From: Desemzia incerta
GTDB taxonomy: Bacteria; Bacillota; Bacilli; Lactobacillales; Carnobacteriaceae
Direction of reading: 5' to 3'
Length of the DNA: 64,000 bases
Assembly: GCF_900115825.1 (NCBI RefSeq)
Contig: NZ_FOXW01000001.1
Location: 496,001-560,000 of the forward strand
The stretch's first letter is position 1. Each line of letters opens with the position of its first letter. The notes under the pieces were generated by a model, which was not told the DNA's origin, did no database searches, and saw only the letters and a program-made list of their open reading frames with translations. The position numbers and the translations under genes were made by a program. Of this stretch, positions 29,200 to 38,370 are shown piece after piece.

Positions 29200-30006
29200 A
29201 TGAAAATAAAATGGCGAGTCAAAATGATTTTACTTAGTGTAGGCTCAGTGCTATTCATCAGCGGAATTTTTCTATTTGTTGAAATGAGAAATAATCAAAA
29301 ACAAGCCCGGTTGACGACTGAGTATATGACTTCAGATGTCTATCAACGCGAAAGCATTCGAGACCGTGCTGAATTTGTCACTCAAAGAGATGGAGAAATG
29401 GACATTGTAGTTTTAGGCAGCAGTGTAACGAAGGGATTGGGTGCTACTGAAAGCCAACCGGTTTGGGGCGAATTAATGGAACGTCATTTGAACGCTCATA
29501 ATAATATTCAAGTCTCTGTTCACAATTATGGATATAGTGGGTACAGTACATCGGATTTGATAGAAAAGAATAAGATTAGACCTGTAGTAGAAGCTGCACC
29601 AGATTTAATTATTTTTGAGTTGTGTTTGATCAATAATAATCGATACCCGCAAAATTCGTTGGTACAGACTACAGCAGATATCCAGTGGATCATGGAGACC
29701 TTTACTAGAGAACTTCCAGATACGTTGGTCATCTTCACTACTGCGAATCCTACCATTTTTAATAATGTGTTGTTGGCTGACGGAAAGCTGACTTATGACC
29801 AATACAATAAAGCTGTCAGTGCATTCATTGAAGAACAAAACTGGCCGTTGATTGACATTTACGAACTAATGATGCAGGAATTGAACAATCAGCATAGACC
29901 TGTTGAAGACATTCTAACGGATCATGTCCATCCCAATGGAAATGGTTATCAGTTGTGGTTCGATGTAATGCAAGAAAAATTGTTTGTTCCTGTGAGTGGA
30001 TTGTAG
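29200..30006 (+). CDS. Membrane-anchored SGNH/GDSL-type hydrolase
   Basis: Predicted extracellular esterase or deacetylase anchored by an N-terminal helix (about 10-28). Block I is VVLGSSVTKGLGA (nucleophile Ser in GSS), the oxyanion region includes NYGYSGYST and ELCLINNN, and the C-terminal catalytic pair is DHVHPNGNGYQLW (Asp and His). The 268 residues fit single-domain SGNH hydrolases. Substrate unknown; acetyl esters on wall or exopolysaccharide are a reasonable guess. I chose the ATG at 29200 (AGGGTG upstream) over the GTG at 29191, which overlaps that site. Confidence 0.75.
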   Translation: MKIKWRVKMILLSVGSVLFISGIFLFVEMRNNQKQARLTTEYMTSDVYQRESIRDRAEFVTQRDGEMDIVVLGSSVTKGLGATESQPVWGELMERHLNAHNNIQVSVHNYGYSGYSTSDLIEKNKIRPVVEAAPDLIIFELCLINNNRYPQNSLVQTTADIQWIMETFTRELPDTLVIFTTANPTIFNNVLLADGKLTYDQYNKAVSAFIEEQNWPLIDIYELMMQELNNQHRPVEDILTDHVHPNGNGYQLWFDVMQEKLFVPVSGL

Positions 30007-30093
30007 GAAAAAGTCATCAAGCATATAAGTTGCGATTTCGACCAATTTTTTTTATTCTATTAATGTACTAAAAAAACTTTTAGGAGGCTAATG

Positions 30094-30285
30094 ATGAATC
30101 AAAAATTTGATGAATTGAAACAGAAGCTTAAAAGTGTTGATAAAGCGCAGGTTGGTGATTTGATGAAAGATTTCGAACGGGCTAAAGACGACGGAAAAAT
30201 CAACGAAAAAGAACGCCAAGAACTGATGGATGCAGCAAAAAACGCAATAGGTGGAAAAGATCATTCTAAAGGGTTTGGCCTCTAA
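30094..30285 (+). CDS. Small charged helical protein (63 aa), function unknown
   Basis: Highly charged, probably all-helical peptide (MNQKFDELKQKLKSVDKAQV, then ERAKDDGKINEKERQELMDAAKNAIG). TAGGAGG is 6 nt before the second of two adjacent ATGs, which I take as the start. It has its own downstream terminator and sits next to YtxH, LapA and YsnF-like stress proteins, so a stress-related role is possible. I do not assign a function. Confidence 0.7.
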   Translation: MNQKFDELKQKLKSVDKAQVGDLMKDFERAKDDGKINEKERQELMDAAKNAIGGKDHSKGFGL

Positions 30286-30300
30286 ATTGAATAAAAAACA

Positions 30301-30342
30301 AAACTTAGATTTGTCTGAATTCAGGCCAGTCTAAGTTTTTTT
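30301..30342 (+). terminator. Intrinsic terminator
   Basis: AAACTTAGA (30301-30309) pairs with TCTAAGTTT (30330-30338); the loop contains a smaller CTGAATTCAG palindrome, and T7 follows. Confidence 0.85.
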
Positions 30343-30405
30343 ATGGTTGAAAATAAAATGATGTCTACTCAGGGCGTTATTGTTTAGCAAATGAAAAGAA
30401 TAACG

Positions 30406-30411
30406 TATAAT
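30406..30411 (+). promoter_or_regulatory. Putative -10 for the ytxH-like gene
   Basis: A perfect TATAAT 46 bp before the start; the -35 region (TTTAGC at 17-nt spacing) is poor. Confidence 0.35.
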
Positions 30412-30456
30412 ATGATTAGATTCATAACTACTATATTATAGAAAAGAGGAATTCTT

Positions 30457-30846
30457 ATGACAAAAGTTGGTTCATTTCTTAAAGGTGCTTTAATCGGTGC
30501 TGCAATAGGATTGTTATATGCTCCAAAATCAGGGAAAGAATTACGCGCAGAATTGATGCAAAAGAAAGAAGATGCAAGAGATAGAGCTATGGATTACACA
30601 AACATGGCAAAAGAAAAAGGCTCTGATTTGCAGCAGGTTGCAAAAGATACTTCAGACGACATCAAAGTAACATTAAAAGCAGGATTTGAAGATGTAAAAG
30701 GTCAAGTTCAAGAAACTGCTGAACAAGTGAAAAGTGATGCTAGTACTGTAGTTGATACTGCAAAAGAAACAGCGGAAGAAGTAAAAGGAAAAGCTGAAGA
30801 AGGTAAAGCGGAAGCTGATCAAACAGCAGAAGTGGAAAAACCTTAA
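30457..30846 (+). CDS. YtxH-domain general stress protein
   Basis: A 129-residue protein with an N-terminal glycine/alanine-rich hydrophobic segment (FLKGALIGAAIGLLYAPKSG, 7-26), the hallmark of the YtxH family, followed by a long Lys/Glu/Ala-rich amphipathic or coiled-coil tail with repeated AEQVKSD-, AKETAEEVK-like stretches resembling LEA or apolipoprotein-type repeats. Usually linked to general stress response and associated with the membrane. GAGGA precedes the ATG. No enzymatic role is visible. Confidence 0.85.
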   Translation: MTKVGSFLKGALIGAAIGLLYAPKSGKELRAELMQKKEDARDRAMDYTNMAKEKGSDLQQVAKDTSDDIKVTLKAGFEDVKGQVQETAEQVKSDASTVVDTAKETAEEVKGKAEEGKAEADQTAEVEKP

Positions 30847-30915
30847 GTTTGACGGTTAGAAAAATAATAGGGGTTTGAGTGTCGAATAGAGAAATGAATG
30901 AGGGGAGGAAGTAAA

Positions 30916-31425
30916 ATGGGTCTTGCTATAGGAATCGTGTTGGTTCTCTTGGCTGCTGGTTTGATTTTTTTGAATTTAGATTCGATGGTAATGCTGAATT
31001 TAGGTTTCACAGAATTCAATCTGCCGTTATGGGCCATCATGACAGGTTTGTTAGTAGCTGGTTTGATTGCTGGTTGGTTGATCATGCTTTCAAAAGAAAA
31101 GAAGAGTAAAGAAAAGTTGCATGAGAAAAATGAGAAGCTGAGAGATCACGAAGACAAAATTCGGATTGCTGATAAAACTAAAGAAGAAGCTGTTGATCAA
31201 GCGAAAAAAGAAACACAATCAGAGTTGATTAGGAAAAATGCTGAAATTGAAGGATTAAAACAACAAGTCCATACTCTAGAACAAGAGCTGAACAAACAGT
31301 TTCCTCACAATACTGCTGAACTTTCAAATACATCATCAAAAACTTCGAAAACTCCTGTTACACAAACTGAAAAACGTGTAAGAGAAGTACAAGTTGAGCC
31401 AGAGAACGAGAAAAAGACTAAATAA
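30916..31425 (+). CDS. LapA-domain (DUF1049) membrane protein
   Basis: Two transmembrane helices (about 2-22 and 38-58) joined by LNLDSMVMLNLGFTEFNLPL, matching the LapA/DUF1049 domain, followed by a long cytosolic coiled coil (about 62-130) and a Ser/Thr/Lys-rich tail. An upstream ATG at 30898 overlaps the ribosome site AGGGGAGG; the ATG at 30916 has 7-nt spacing and is preferred (169 aa). Function in Gram-positives is unclear. It probably forms a transcription unit with the ytxH-like gene 69 bp upstream. Confidence 0.8.
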   Translation: MGLAIGIVLVLLAAGLIFLNLDSMVMLNLGFTEFNLPLWAIMTGLLVAGLIAGWLIMLSKEKKSKEKLHEKNEKLRDHEDKIRIADKTKEEAVDQAKKETQSELIRKNAEIEGLKQQVHTLEQELNKQFPHNTAELSNTSSKTSKTPVTQTEKRVREVQVEPENEKKTK

Positions 31426-31458
31426 GTTTTCTCCAATGAGTACTTTATTTCATAGACA

Positions 31459-31496
31459 AAACAAAAAAGTGAGGCACATGCCTCACTTTTTTGTTT
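31459..31496. terminator. Bidirectional intrinsic terminator
   Basis: A perfect 17-bp stem (31459-31475 with 31480-31496), 4-nt loop, with A and T runs on both sides between convergent genes. Confidence 0.95.
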
Positions 31497-31509
31497 GCTT
31501 ATATTGTTT

Positions 31510-32505
31510 TTAAGGTCTATTAGTTAAATCATCATCATTGTCTACAGTAACGTCACCTTGAGTATCCACATCTAAATCTTCTTTTCGCACAGTTTCTGAA
31601 ACTTCTTTGGTTTCTTCTTTGGTTTCCTTATTAATGACAACTTCATCTGTCACAACAGGACGCTTGGTGACTTCAATTTGTTCTTCAGTGATTGGAATAG
31701 TAATTTCTTCATCACCGATAGTTCCGTCAGCAGGTTCGTTTCCTGAAACAGGACGTTTTTCAATCGTCACTTCTTCATGTTGAACAGGGACTTCTACTGT
31801 TTTTGTTTCTTCTGTGACATTTTTCTTAACATGTACTTCACCAGTTTGGACTTCGTTGGTGTCTACATCTAATCTTTCTTCTTGAAGAGAGATTCTTTCT
31901 TCATCCGTTACAGAACGGTCAGTTGTTGGAACAGGATCAATCGTATGATCCACATCATTGTTTAGAGTGTCATCTGTTCCAAGATCTGGGGCAGGATCTA
32001 CTACTCCGTCACCTGGTAATGGAGTAATACCTTCGCCTGGAACCGGAGTAGGATCTACGATTGGAGGAACTGCACTAGGATTAGAAGTGTCTAACGTATC
32101 TCCTTCAGTGTAGTTCGTATCCGCTGTACTTCTATCAATATTAGGATTGTCTTCCACTAACACAACGATGTTCCCATTGTCGATATCTTCTTTATAGTTG
32201 TATAGAACATCTTCGTCTCGGTTATAGTCAGGAGAATCGTAGGATGACTCATCATAAGAGTCTACTGTAAAGACATCTTTGATTTTGTCCCACATCGACT
32301 TGTCGTCATTACCAGTATCTCCATTAGACGTTTCATCATAATCTGTTGTAACCTCTACATCAGTATCGAGAGAAAGAGAATCTTTCACCGATTGATTGGT
32401 CACCAAAGTAATGTCATTTTCAGAATACCCTTGCGAAACTAGGACGTCAATTGCTTTCTGTGCTTCTTCTATAGATAGATAACTTCCTTCTACAAACTTG
32501 CTCAT
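31510..32505 (-). CDS. Stress protein: GS17M/YflT-like N-terminus plus YsnF/AvaK (DUF2382) domain
   Basis: 331-residue acidic protein. Residues 1-125 resemble general stress protein 17M (SYLSIEEAQKAIDVLVSQGY, then NGNIVVLVE). A Pro/Asp-rich linker (about 135-205) follows. The C-terminal DUF2382 domain has its typical repeats (LQEERLDVDTNEVQTGEVHV, EVPVQHEEVTIEKRP, ITEEQIEVTKRPVV). There is no signal peptide. I chose the ATG at 32505, which has AAAGGAGG upstream, instead of an ORF start 22 codons earlier without one. Likely a general stress or envelope-associated protein; molecular role unknown. Confidence 0.82.
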   Translation of the reverse strand: MSKFVEGSYLSIEEAQKAIDVLVSQGYSENDITLVTNQSVKDSLSLDTDVEVTTDYDETSNGDTGNDDKSMWDKIKDVFTVDSYDESSYDSPDYNRDEDVLYNYKEDIDNGNIVVLVEDNPNIDRSTADTNYTEGDTLDTSNPSAVPPIVDPTPVPGEGITPLPGDGVVDPAPDLGTDDTLNNDVDHTIDPVPTTDRSVTDEERISLQEERLDVDTNEVQTGEVHVKKNVTEETKTVEVPVQHEEVTIEKRPVSGNEPADGTIGDEEITIPITEEQIEVTKRPVVTDEVVINKETKEETKEVSETVRKEDLDVDTQGDVTVDNDDDLTNRP

Positions 32506-32690
32506 AATGAATTTCCTCCTTTTATTCTGCGTGGTTTCTTGATACAAATTCATTGTACATACTTTTGTCATATTTGGCTAATGATATGTTTATAGAGTAA
32601 CCAGTTCAATTATGAAAATAAAGTAAACCTTATCATATTAACAAATTAAACTGATTTAGAAAAAATGAAGACAAATTATTTTTCACTAAA

Positions 32691-32735
32691 TGAAAATATT
32701 TCCTTAATTTAAATGTTGACGAAAATATTTTCATG
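32691..32735 (+). promoter_or_regulatory. Two candidate RpiR-type operators before the PTS-nanE operon
   Basis: TGAAAATATTTCC (32691-32703) and the 12-bp palindrome GAAAATATTTTC (32721-32732). The second lies between the -35 and -10 of the promoter, so binding would block transcription. The RpiR-type gene at 35.3 kb is the likeliest regulator (inference). Confidence 0.55.
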
Positions 32736-32744
32736 CAGTAGAAT
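32716..32744 (+). promoter_or_regulatory. Promoter of the PTS-nanE operon
   Basis: TTGACG (32716-32721), a 17-nt spacer and TAGAAT (32739-32744); start codon 47 bp downstream. Confidence 0.75.
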
Positions 32745-32791
32745 GAAATCAAGAAATGTATAAAAGCACTTACAAAATGGAGGGGTAAGAA

Positions 32792-34342
32792 ATGAAAAAC
32801 AAGTTTTTTGAACGGGCACAGCAATTTGGGAAATCTTTTATGTTGCCAATTGCGATTTTGCCTGCAGCAGGTTTATTGTTGGGGATTGGGGGAGCTTTAT
32901 CTAATCCAAATACGATAGGGGCATATCCTATATTGGATGTAGCTTGGTTGCAAAGTATTTTCACGATTATGAGCAGTGCAGGGAATATTGTGTTTGCCAA
33001 CTTGCCGGTTATCTTTGCAGTCGGTCTAGCAATTGGTTTGGCAAAATCTGATAAAGGTACTGCAGCATTAGCTTCATTGATTGGTTACTTGGTAATGAAT
33101 GCTACAATGAATGCGATATTGGTGTTAACAGGTGATTTGGCTGCAGATAATTTGGCAGCTGCGGGACAAGGTATGACATTAGGGATTCAAACTTTAGAGT
33201 CTGGTGTTTTCGGTGGTATCGTAGTTGGTATTCTTGCAAGCTGGTTGCACAATCGTTACAATAAGATCGAATTGCCGCAATACTTAGGGTTCTTCGGTGG
33301 TTCTCGTTTTGTACCGATCGTGACTTCGTTTGCAGCTATTTTATTAGGTGTAGTCATGTACTTTGTATGGCCGCTATTCCAAAATGTGATTGCTGGAGTA
33401 GGGGATGTTGTCAATGCAACTGGTTATGTAGGAACGCTATTATATGGATTTATTTTACGCATGCTTGGACCACTTGGTTTGCACCACATTTTCTATCTGC
33501 CATTTTGGCAAACAGCTGTCGGCGGATCATTAGAAGTTGGTGGAGAAATTGTTCAAGGAACTCAAAACATTTTCTTTGCTCAATTAGGCGACCCTAGTAC
33601 GACAGAATTTTTTGCAGGAACATCACGCTTCATGTCAGGTCGTTTCATTACCATGATGTTTGGATTGGTAGGGGCTGCATTTGCGATTTATAAAACAGCA
33701 AAACCTGAGAATAAAAAAGTTGTGGGTGGATTGATGTTGTCAGCAGCTTTAACTTCTTTCTTAACTGGGATCACTGAACCACTGGAATTCTCATTCCTGT
33801 TTGTAGCTCCAGTATTGTACGTTGTTCATGCTGCATTTGATGGTTTTGCTTTTATGTTTGCACATATTTTTGACATCACTATTGGACAAACGTTCTCTGG
33901 CGGTTTCATTGACTTTATTTTATTCGGAGTATTGCAAGGTAATGCTCGCACGAACTGGTTGTTAGTTCTTCCAATCGGAATAGCTTGGTTCTTCTTGTAT
34001 TACTTTACATTCACATGCTTGATCCGCAAATTTAATTTCAAGACGCCAGGCAGAGAAGAGAAATTAGCAGCAACACCTACAGGAAATACTGTAAAAGAAG
34101 GAAGAGCTGTAAATATCATTGAAGCATTAGGCGGAAAAGATAATTTAGTAGACGTAGATAACTGCGCCACTCGTTTACGTGTGACTGTAAAAGATGGTTC
34201 TTTAGTTAACAAAGAATCATTGAAAGCTACAGGCAGCAGTGGAGTGTTGGTAAAAGGAAATGGGATCCAAGTTGTGTACGGACCGCAAGTTTCTGTTATT
34301 AAAAATGAAGTGGAAGAAGTATTGGAGGAATATGAAGGATGA
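32792..34342 (+). CDS. PTS amino-sugar transporter, EIICB (glucose/GlcNAc family)
   Basis: Imports and phosphorylates a sugar. The EIIC part (about 1-410) has around ten transmembrane segments and family motifs [35 protein letters not shown] and [13 protein letters not shown] linker joins it to EIIB (about 435-516) with the phosphorylated Cys458 in [13 protein letters not shown]. No EIIA domain is attached, so a separate EIIA is needed. The 4-bp overlap with nanE suggests that N-acetylmannosamine or a related amino sugar is the substrate rather than glucose. GGAGG precedes the ATG. Confidence 0.88.
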   Translation: MKNKFFERAQQFGKSFMLPIAILPAAGLLLGIGGALSNPNTIGAYPILDVAWLQSIFTIMSSAGNIVFANLPVIFAVGLAIGLAKSDKGTAALASLIGYLVMNATMNAILVLTGDLAADNLAAAGQGMTLGIQTLESGVFGGIVVGILASWLHNRYNKIELPQYLGFFGGSRFVPIVTSFAAILLGVVMYFVWPLFQNVIAGVGDVVNATGYVGTLLYGFILRMLGPLGLHHIFYLPFWQTAVGGSLEVGGEIVQGTQNIFFAQLGDPSTTEFFAGTSRFMSGRFITMMFGLVGAAFAIYKTAKPENKKVVGGLMLSAALTSFLTGITEPLEFSFLFVAPVLYVVHAAFDGFAFMFAHIFDITIGQTFSGGFIDFILFGVLQGNARTNWLLVLPIGIAWFFLYYFTFTCLIRKFNFKTPGREEKLAATPTGNTVKEGRAVNIIEALGGKDNLVDVDNCATRLRVTVKDGSLVNKESLKATGSSGVLVKGNGIQVVYGPQVSVIKNEVEEVLEEYEG

Positions 34343-35022
34343 AAATGATTGATCAAGTAAAAGGTGGTTTGATCGTTTCTTGTCAAGCCTTGCCAGACGA
34401 ACCATTGCACAGTTCTTACATTATGGGGCGTATGGCAGTAGCCGCTGAACAAGGCGGGGCAGTAGGGATTCGTGCTAATACAAGAGAAGATATTATTGAA
34501 ATCAAGAAAAATACAGAGTTGCCGGTCATTGGAATCGTTAAACGCGACTATGACGATTCTCCAGTTTTCATCACAGCCACAATGAAAGAAATCGATGAGT
34601 TGATGGAATCTGGTTGTGAGATGATTGCTTTAGATGCAACCGATCGCATTCGTCCAAATGGGCAAACATTGCAAGAGTTCGTCTCTACAATACGTGAAAA
34701 GTATGGAGATATCCAATTGATGGCTGACTGTTCAACTGTTGAAGAAGTGTTTGAAGCTGAGAGACTGGGCTTTGATGTAGTTTCAACTACTTTAATGGGG
34801 TATACAGAAGCATCTAAAGGACACGACATTGCTGAAAATGATTTTGCACGACTAAAAGAAGTTTTAGCTCATGTAAAAGCACCCGTTATCGCAGAAGGAA
34901 ATGTCAATACTCCTGCAAAAGCTAAACGTTGCTTAGAGTTAGGGGTAACTTCAGTGGTAGTCGGAAGTGCCATAACAAGACCACAACTTATCACAAAGAC
35001 ATTTGTAGAAGGTATGAAATAA
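34339..35022 (+). CDS. nanE: N-acetylmannosamine-6-phosphate 2-epimerase
   Basis: Converts ManNAc-6-P to GlcNAc-6-P in the cytosol, channelling imported ManNAc or sialic-acid-derived sugar to the NagA/NagB route. TIM-barrel of 227 residues with [35 protein letters not shown] (catalytic Lys region), [10 protein letters not shown] and [15 protein letters not shown]. Its start overlaps the PTS stop (ATGA), so translation is coupled. No nanA lyase or nanK kinase is present nearby, which favours ManNAc uptake as ManNAc-6-P over full sialic acid use. Confidence 0.93.
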   Translation: MKMIDQVKGGLIVSCQALPDEPLHSSYIMGRMAVAAEQGGAVGIRANTREDIIEIKKNTELPVIGIVKRDYDDSPVFITATMKEIDELMESGCEMIALDATDRIRPNGQTLQEFVSTIREKYGDIQLMADCSTVEEVFEAERLGFDVVSTTLMGYTEASKGHDIAENDFARLKEVLAHVKAPVIAEGNVNTPAKAKRCLELGVTSVVVGSAITRPQLITKTFVEGMK

Positions 35023-35038
35023 AAAATGATTTAAATGT

Positions 35039-35070
35039 GAGCTCTCACTCTTGTGGGAGCTCTATTTTTT
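35039..35070 (+). terminator. Intrinsic terminator of nanE
   Basis: GAGCTCTCAC (35039-35048) pairs with GTGGGAGCTC (35053-35062), one T-G, followed by TATTTTTTT. Confidence 0.88.
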
Positions 35071-35083
35071 TGTGAGAGGAAAT

Positions 35084-35232
35084 CTATTAGTCAAGTAATT
35101 CAGTGAGTCAGGTTCACTTGACTAATAGAGATGGTCTATTAATCAAGTAGATGAACTTATATTGAGCACTTGATTAATAGGAGGATGCTATTGATCAAGT
35201 ACTAGCATTTTTTATGATCACTTGACTAATAG
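35084..35232. repeat. Array of three inverted-repeat hairpins, 52-nt period
   Basis: Three consecutive units of 13-nt arm, 19-nt loop and 13-nt arm, separated by 7 nt. Arms are at 35084-35096/35116-35128, 35136-35148/35168-35180 and 35188-35200/35220-35232. The arm consensus is CTATTARTCAAGT and its complement. Units 1 and 2 pair perfectly; unit 3 has one wobble and one mismatch. Loop sequences are unrelated. The array sits between the ends of convergent nanE and the rpiR-type gene. Confidence 0.9.
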
Positions 35233-35278
35233 ATCTATAAATTCAATTAAATAGAGTTTTTCACTGTTCATTCACTCA

Positions 35279-35317
35279 ATAAAAGAAGTTCACCTATTTT
35301 AGGTGAACTTCTTTTAT
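35279..35317. terminator. Bidirectional terminator after the rpiR-type gene
   Basis: A perfect 17-bp stem (35279-35295 with 35301-35317), 5-nt loop, directly after the stop of the minus-strand regulator. Confidence 0.93.
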
Positions 35318-35320
35318 GTA

Positions 35321-36127
35321 TTATTTTAATTTTAGTGCTTGAAGTGTTTTGTTTCTGTTGTCTAAGTATGTTGGATTTTTTAACAAAGAGTAGCAGAGGA
35401 TATCTAAAATAAAGATGATGGAGATCTGGCTATTAATGAAACGTTCATCTGTAATGTATTGATTTTCAGAAGTAAACAACACGCCATCCGAAACTTCTGT
35501 AAGAGGGGTATGGTTACGATTCGTTATCGTAAAGACGGGAGCTCCAACTTGATTTGCTGCCTTTCCGGCTTCAATGACCGACTGAGAAGTTCCTGAATTG
35601 GAGATGCCGATAAAGAGATCATTCTCATCTAGTAAAGAAGCGCTCATCAGCATTTTATGGGGATCTAAAGCTACGTCGGCATTCAACCCCATCCGGATCA
35701 ATCGGCTTTTTAATTCCTCAGCGCTCAACCCGGAACTGCCTAGCCCGCAAATTAAAATTTTGTTAGCTTGATCAATGGTATTGACCAAAGCTCTTAATTG
35801 ATGGATATCCATCAGTTCAGTAGAAGATTGGATCAATTGATTATAATAAGAAGCAATCGTTTCAGGAACTTCCAACTTTTCATTTTGCTCCGTATTTAAT
35901 TCTTGAGCGACGAAAGTTTTGAACTCAGCAAAACTAGTGTAGCCGACCTTATGACAAAATCGAGAAATAGTCGAAATTGAGGAATCCGTTAATTTTGCGA
36001 GGTCTTTGATATTCCAATGCGTGATTTCTGGCAAATGTTTGGAAATAAATTCTGCTATATTGCGTTCTTTCTTAGACAGCAAAGAATAGTTTTGTGATAT
36101 TCGATTGGAAAAGTTTAGATTCTGCAT
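35321..36127 (-). CDS. RpiR/MurR-family transcriptional regulator
   Basis: 268-residue sugar-phosphate-responsive regulator. The N-terminal HTH_6 domain (1-75) has LSKKERNIAEFI and DSSISTISRFCHKVGY as recognition region. The C-terminal SIS domain (about 120-250) has ILICGLGSSGLSAEELKSRL and GISNSGTSQSVIEAGKAA, which bind phosphosugars. TTTTGGAGG precedes the ATG. Convergent with PTS-nanE, so it probably senses ManNAc-6-P, GlcNAc-6-P or MurNAc-6-P. Candidate operators lie before PTS-nanE and around 63.4-63.6 kb. Confidence 0.88.
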   Translation of the reverse strand: MQNLNFSNRISQNYSLLSKKERNIAEFISKHLPEITHWNIKDLAKLTDSSISTISRFCHKVGYTSFAEFKTFVAQELNTEQNEKLEVPETIASYYNQLIQSSTELMDIHQLRALVNTIDQANKILICGLGSSGLSAEELKSRLIRMGLNADVALDPHKMLMSASLLDENDLFIGISNSGTSQSVIEAGKAANQVGAPVFTITNRNHTPLTEVSDGVLFTSENQYITDERFINSQISIIFILDILCYSLLKNPTYLDNRNKTLQALKLK

Positions 36128-36245
36128 AAGTCATCCTCCAAAAAGTATAAATGTCTTTACTAATAGTATACCACTCTAAAAGGAAAAAATAAGTGATTCT
36201 TTACCAAAGCAAGTACTAGCTAAGAACTCTTTATATTTTGGGGAC

Positions 36246-36285
36246 AAAGAAGCCAGGTAAGAAATAATTCTTACCTGGCTTTTCA
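36246..36285 (-). terminator. Intrinsic terminator of glmS
   Basis: AAGCCAGGTAAGAA (36250-36263) pairs perfectly with TTCTTACCTGGCTT (36268-36281); 4-nt loop, and a T-rich run follows on the minus strand. Confidence 0.85.
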
Positions 36286-36294
36286 TTGAGTCGA

Positions 36295-38103
36295 TTATTC
36301 TACTGTAACACTTTTAGCTAAGTTTCTTGGTTTATCCACGTCATTGCCGCGGTGTAAACTAGTATAGTAAGCAATCAATTGAGTCGGGATGACACTCACT
36401 AACGGAGTTAACAATTCATGAACTTTTGGCAATACATACGCATCTTCTGGCTGGTTTAATCCATCCATCGAAATGATCATGCTGTGTGCTCCGCGAGAAA
36501 TAACTTCGTGCGCATTTCCACGAGTGTGTCCCGCTGTTTTTTTGTCTGTGATGATAGAGATGACTGGAGTATTGTCTTCAATCAAAGCAATGGTTCCGTG
36601 TTTCAATTCCCCAGCAGCGAAACCTTCCGTTTGAACGTAAGAAACTTCTTTCAATTTCAATGAAGCTTCCATCACTAAGTAGTAGTCGATTCCGCGTCCA
36701 ATGTAGAAAGCGTTGCGGCTAGTGCTTAAATGAGTCAATGATAACTGTTCAAAGATTTCTTTATCATCAATCACAGATTCAATAGCTGAAGCTACGATAG
36801 CTAATTCATGAGCAACATCCATTTCTACAGGTAAACCTTTTGCTTTTGCAGTCAATTCAGCTAAGATAGACATGACAGCGATTTGAGCTGTGTAAGCTTT
36901 TGTTGATGCTACAGCGATTTCCGGACCAGCATACAGTAATAATGTAAATTGAGCTTCACGAGAAAGAGTAGAGCCTGGCACATTTGTCAGTGTAAGAGAC
37001 GGATAACCCATTTCATTTACTTGAACCAACACTTGACGGCTGTCGGCAGTTTCTCCACTTTGTGATAAGAAAATGAAGAATGGTTTTTCCGTCAATAATG
37101 GCATATTGTAACCAAATTCGCTCGATAAATGAACTTCGGTCGGGATATTGGTAGTTTTTTCAAGCAATTGTTTCCCAACCCAACCAGCATTGTAGCTTGT
37201 GCCACAAGCAACGATATAAATGCGGTCGCTAGCTAGAATAGAATCTAAGATCTCTGGATCCATTTCTAGTTCGCCTTGTTCATTTTGGTAGTTTTGGATG
37301 ATTTTACGCATAACAGCAGGCTGCTCATCAATTTCTTTAGCCATATAGTATGGGTAAGTACCTTTTCCTAAATCGTTCGCATCTAAGTGAGCTGTATAAG
37401 GAGCGCGGTCGATAACGTCTCCAGCCAAGGTTTCGATTTGAATGCCTTCATGTGATAATGTAGCTACTTCACCGTCCATCAGCTCGATGAATTGATTTGT
37501 TTCTCTAATCATAGCCATTGCATCACTACAAATAACATTGAACCCATCACCTGTACCTAACAATAGAGGACTCTTGTTTTTTGCTGCATAAATCACATCA
37601 GGATTTTCATTGTCCACTAAAGCAAGAGCGTAAGAACCTTTCAAAGCAACGATAGCCTTTTTGAAAGCATCCATCGTGTCTAATTCTTCAGACTCCGCAA
37701 ACCAAGCAATCAATTGAACAATGATTTCAGTATCTGTATCACTGTGCAGTTCAACATCTTGCAAATAAGCGTCGCGAACTTCTGCAAAATTTTCAATTAC
37801 TCCGTTGTGGACAATCGAAAAACGACCGCTGTTTGATTGATGAGGATGAGCATTGTCTACACTAGGTGCTCCATGAGTAGCCCAACGTGTATGGCCGATT
37901 CCTGAAAAAGCAGCAACTGATTGATCGACTTTATCGCGTAAAGCAGCGATACGTCCTTTTTCTTTGAATAAATGACCAGTTTGACTGTCATCCATTACAT
38001 AAATTCCAGCTGAGTCATAACCACGATATTCTAAAGTATCTAAACCATGTAATAAAATTTCTTTTGCATCTTTATTTCCGATATACCCAACGATTCCGCA
38101 CAT
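36295..38103 (-). CDS. glmS: Glutamine-fructose-6-phosphate aminotransferase (isomerising)
   Basis: Makes glucosamine-6-phosphate from fructose-6-P and glutamine, the entry to UDP-GlcNAc. The class II amidotransferase domain starts MCGIVGYIG; Cys2 must become the N-terminal nucleophile, which fixes the start at 38103 and rules out the in-frame TTG four codons upstream. GHTRWATHG and NAHPHQS follow; two SIS domains lie at about 285-420 and 455-590 ([17 protein letters not shown]), ending in the conserved [12 protein letters not shown]. 602 residues. The promoter is flanked by two NagR-type operators, and no glmS ribozyme is visible. Confidence 0.97.
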   Translation of the reverse strand: MCGIVGYIGNKDAKEILLHGLDTLEYRGYDSAGIYVMDDSQTGHLFKEKGRIAALRDKVDQSVAAFSGIGHTRWATHGAPSVDNAHPHQSNSGRFSIVHNGVIENFAEVRDAYLQDVELHSDTDTEIIVQLIAWFAESEELDTMDAFKKAIVALKGSYALALVDNENPDVIYAAKNKSPLLLGTGDGFNVICSDAMAMIRETNQFIELMDGEVATLSHEGIQIETLAGDVIDRAPYTAHLDANDLGKGTYPYYMAKEIDEQPAVMRKIIQNYQNEQGELEMDPEILDSILASDRIYIVACGTSYNAGWVGKQLLEKTTNIPTEVHLSSEFGYNMPLLTEKPFFIFLSQSGETADSRQVLVQVNEMGYPSLTLTNVPGSTLSREAQFTLLLYAGPEIAVASTKAYTAQIAVMSILAELTAKAKGLPVEMDVAHELAIVASAIESVIDDKEIFEQLSLTHLSTSRNAFYIGRGIDYYLVMEASLKLKEVSYVQTEGFAAGELKHGTIALIEDNTPVISIITDKKTAGHTRGNAHEVISRGAHSMIISMDGLNQPEDAYVLPKVHELLTPLVSVIPTQLIAYYTSLHRGNDVDKPRNLAKSVTVE

Positions 38104-38197
38104 TTGCTGTTCCAACTTTCTTTTTATGATTTTTTTTATGAACTTTTCTAATGTAGTAGTTGTCAGACCTGTATCTAACCAAATACAATACTACGAT

Positions 38198-38211
38198 AAA
38201 TTGGTATAGAC
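38198..38211. promoter_or_regulatory. NagR-type (dre) operator, proximal
   Basis: AAATTGGTATAGAC in the glmS leader, just downstream of the predicted transcription start. It matches the GntR/HutC-family NagR site core TGGTATAGAC known from Bacillus and streptococci. Confidence 0.75.
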
Positions 38212-38245
38212 AATAAATTGGAGGCAAAACAACGAGAACAGTTAC

Positions 38246-38274
38246 ATAATATAGCACCAAAAAATAGAAGTCAA
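38246..38274 (-). promoter_or_regulatory. glmS promoter
   Basis: On the minus strand, TTGACT (38269-38274), a 17-nt spacer and TATTAT (38246-38251). Confidence 0.75.
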
Positions 38275-38296
38275 ACATTTATTTCTTTTTTATTTT

Positions 38297-38310
38297 AAAT
38301 TGGTATAGAC
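38297..38310. promoter_or_regulatory. NagR-type (dre) operator, distal
   Basis: A second copy of AAATTGGTATAGAC, upstream of the glmS -35 and 99 bp from the proximal copy. This spacing would allow cooperative binding or looping. Confidence 0.7.
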
Positions 38311-38370
38311 GTTTAATCGGAGAGGGGGAGTATTGTGCTTCTAGAGAGGGAATGTCTATCAGAATAACTA

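Noticed and set aside
35084-35232. Possible short CRISPR array (palindromic repeat units with variable spacers).
   Set aside because: Taking arm-7nt-arm as the repeat leaves only 19-nt spacers, the 7-nt centres differ between units, and no cas gene is present. The arms behave as separate inverted repeats.
38104-38340. glmS ribozyme/riboswitch upstream of glmS.
   Set aside because: The leader is short, AT-rich and shows none of the ribozyme core segments I could recognise; NagR-type operators explain the regulation.
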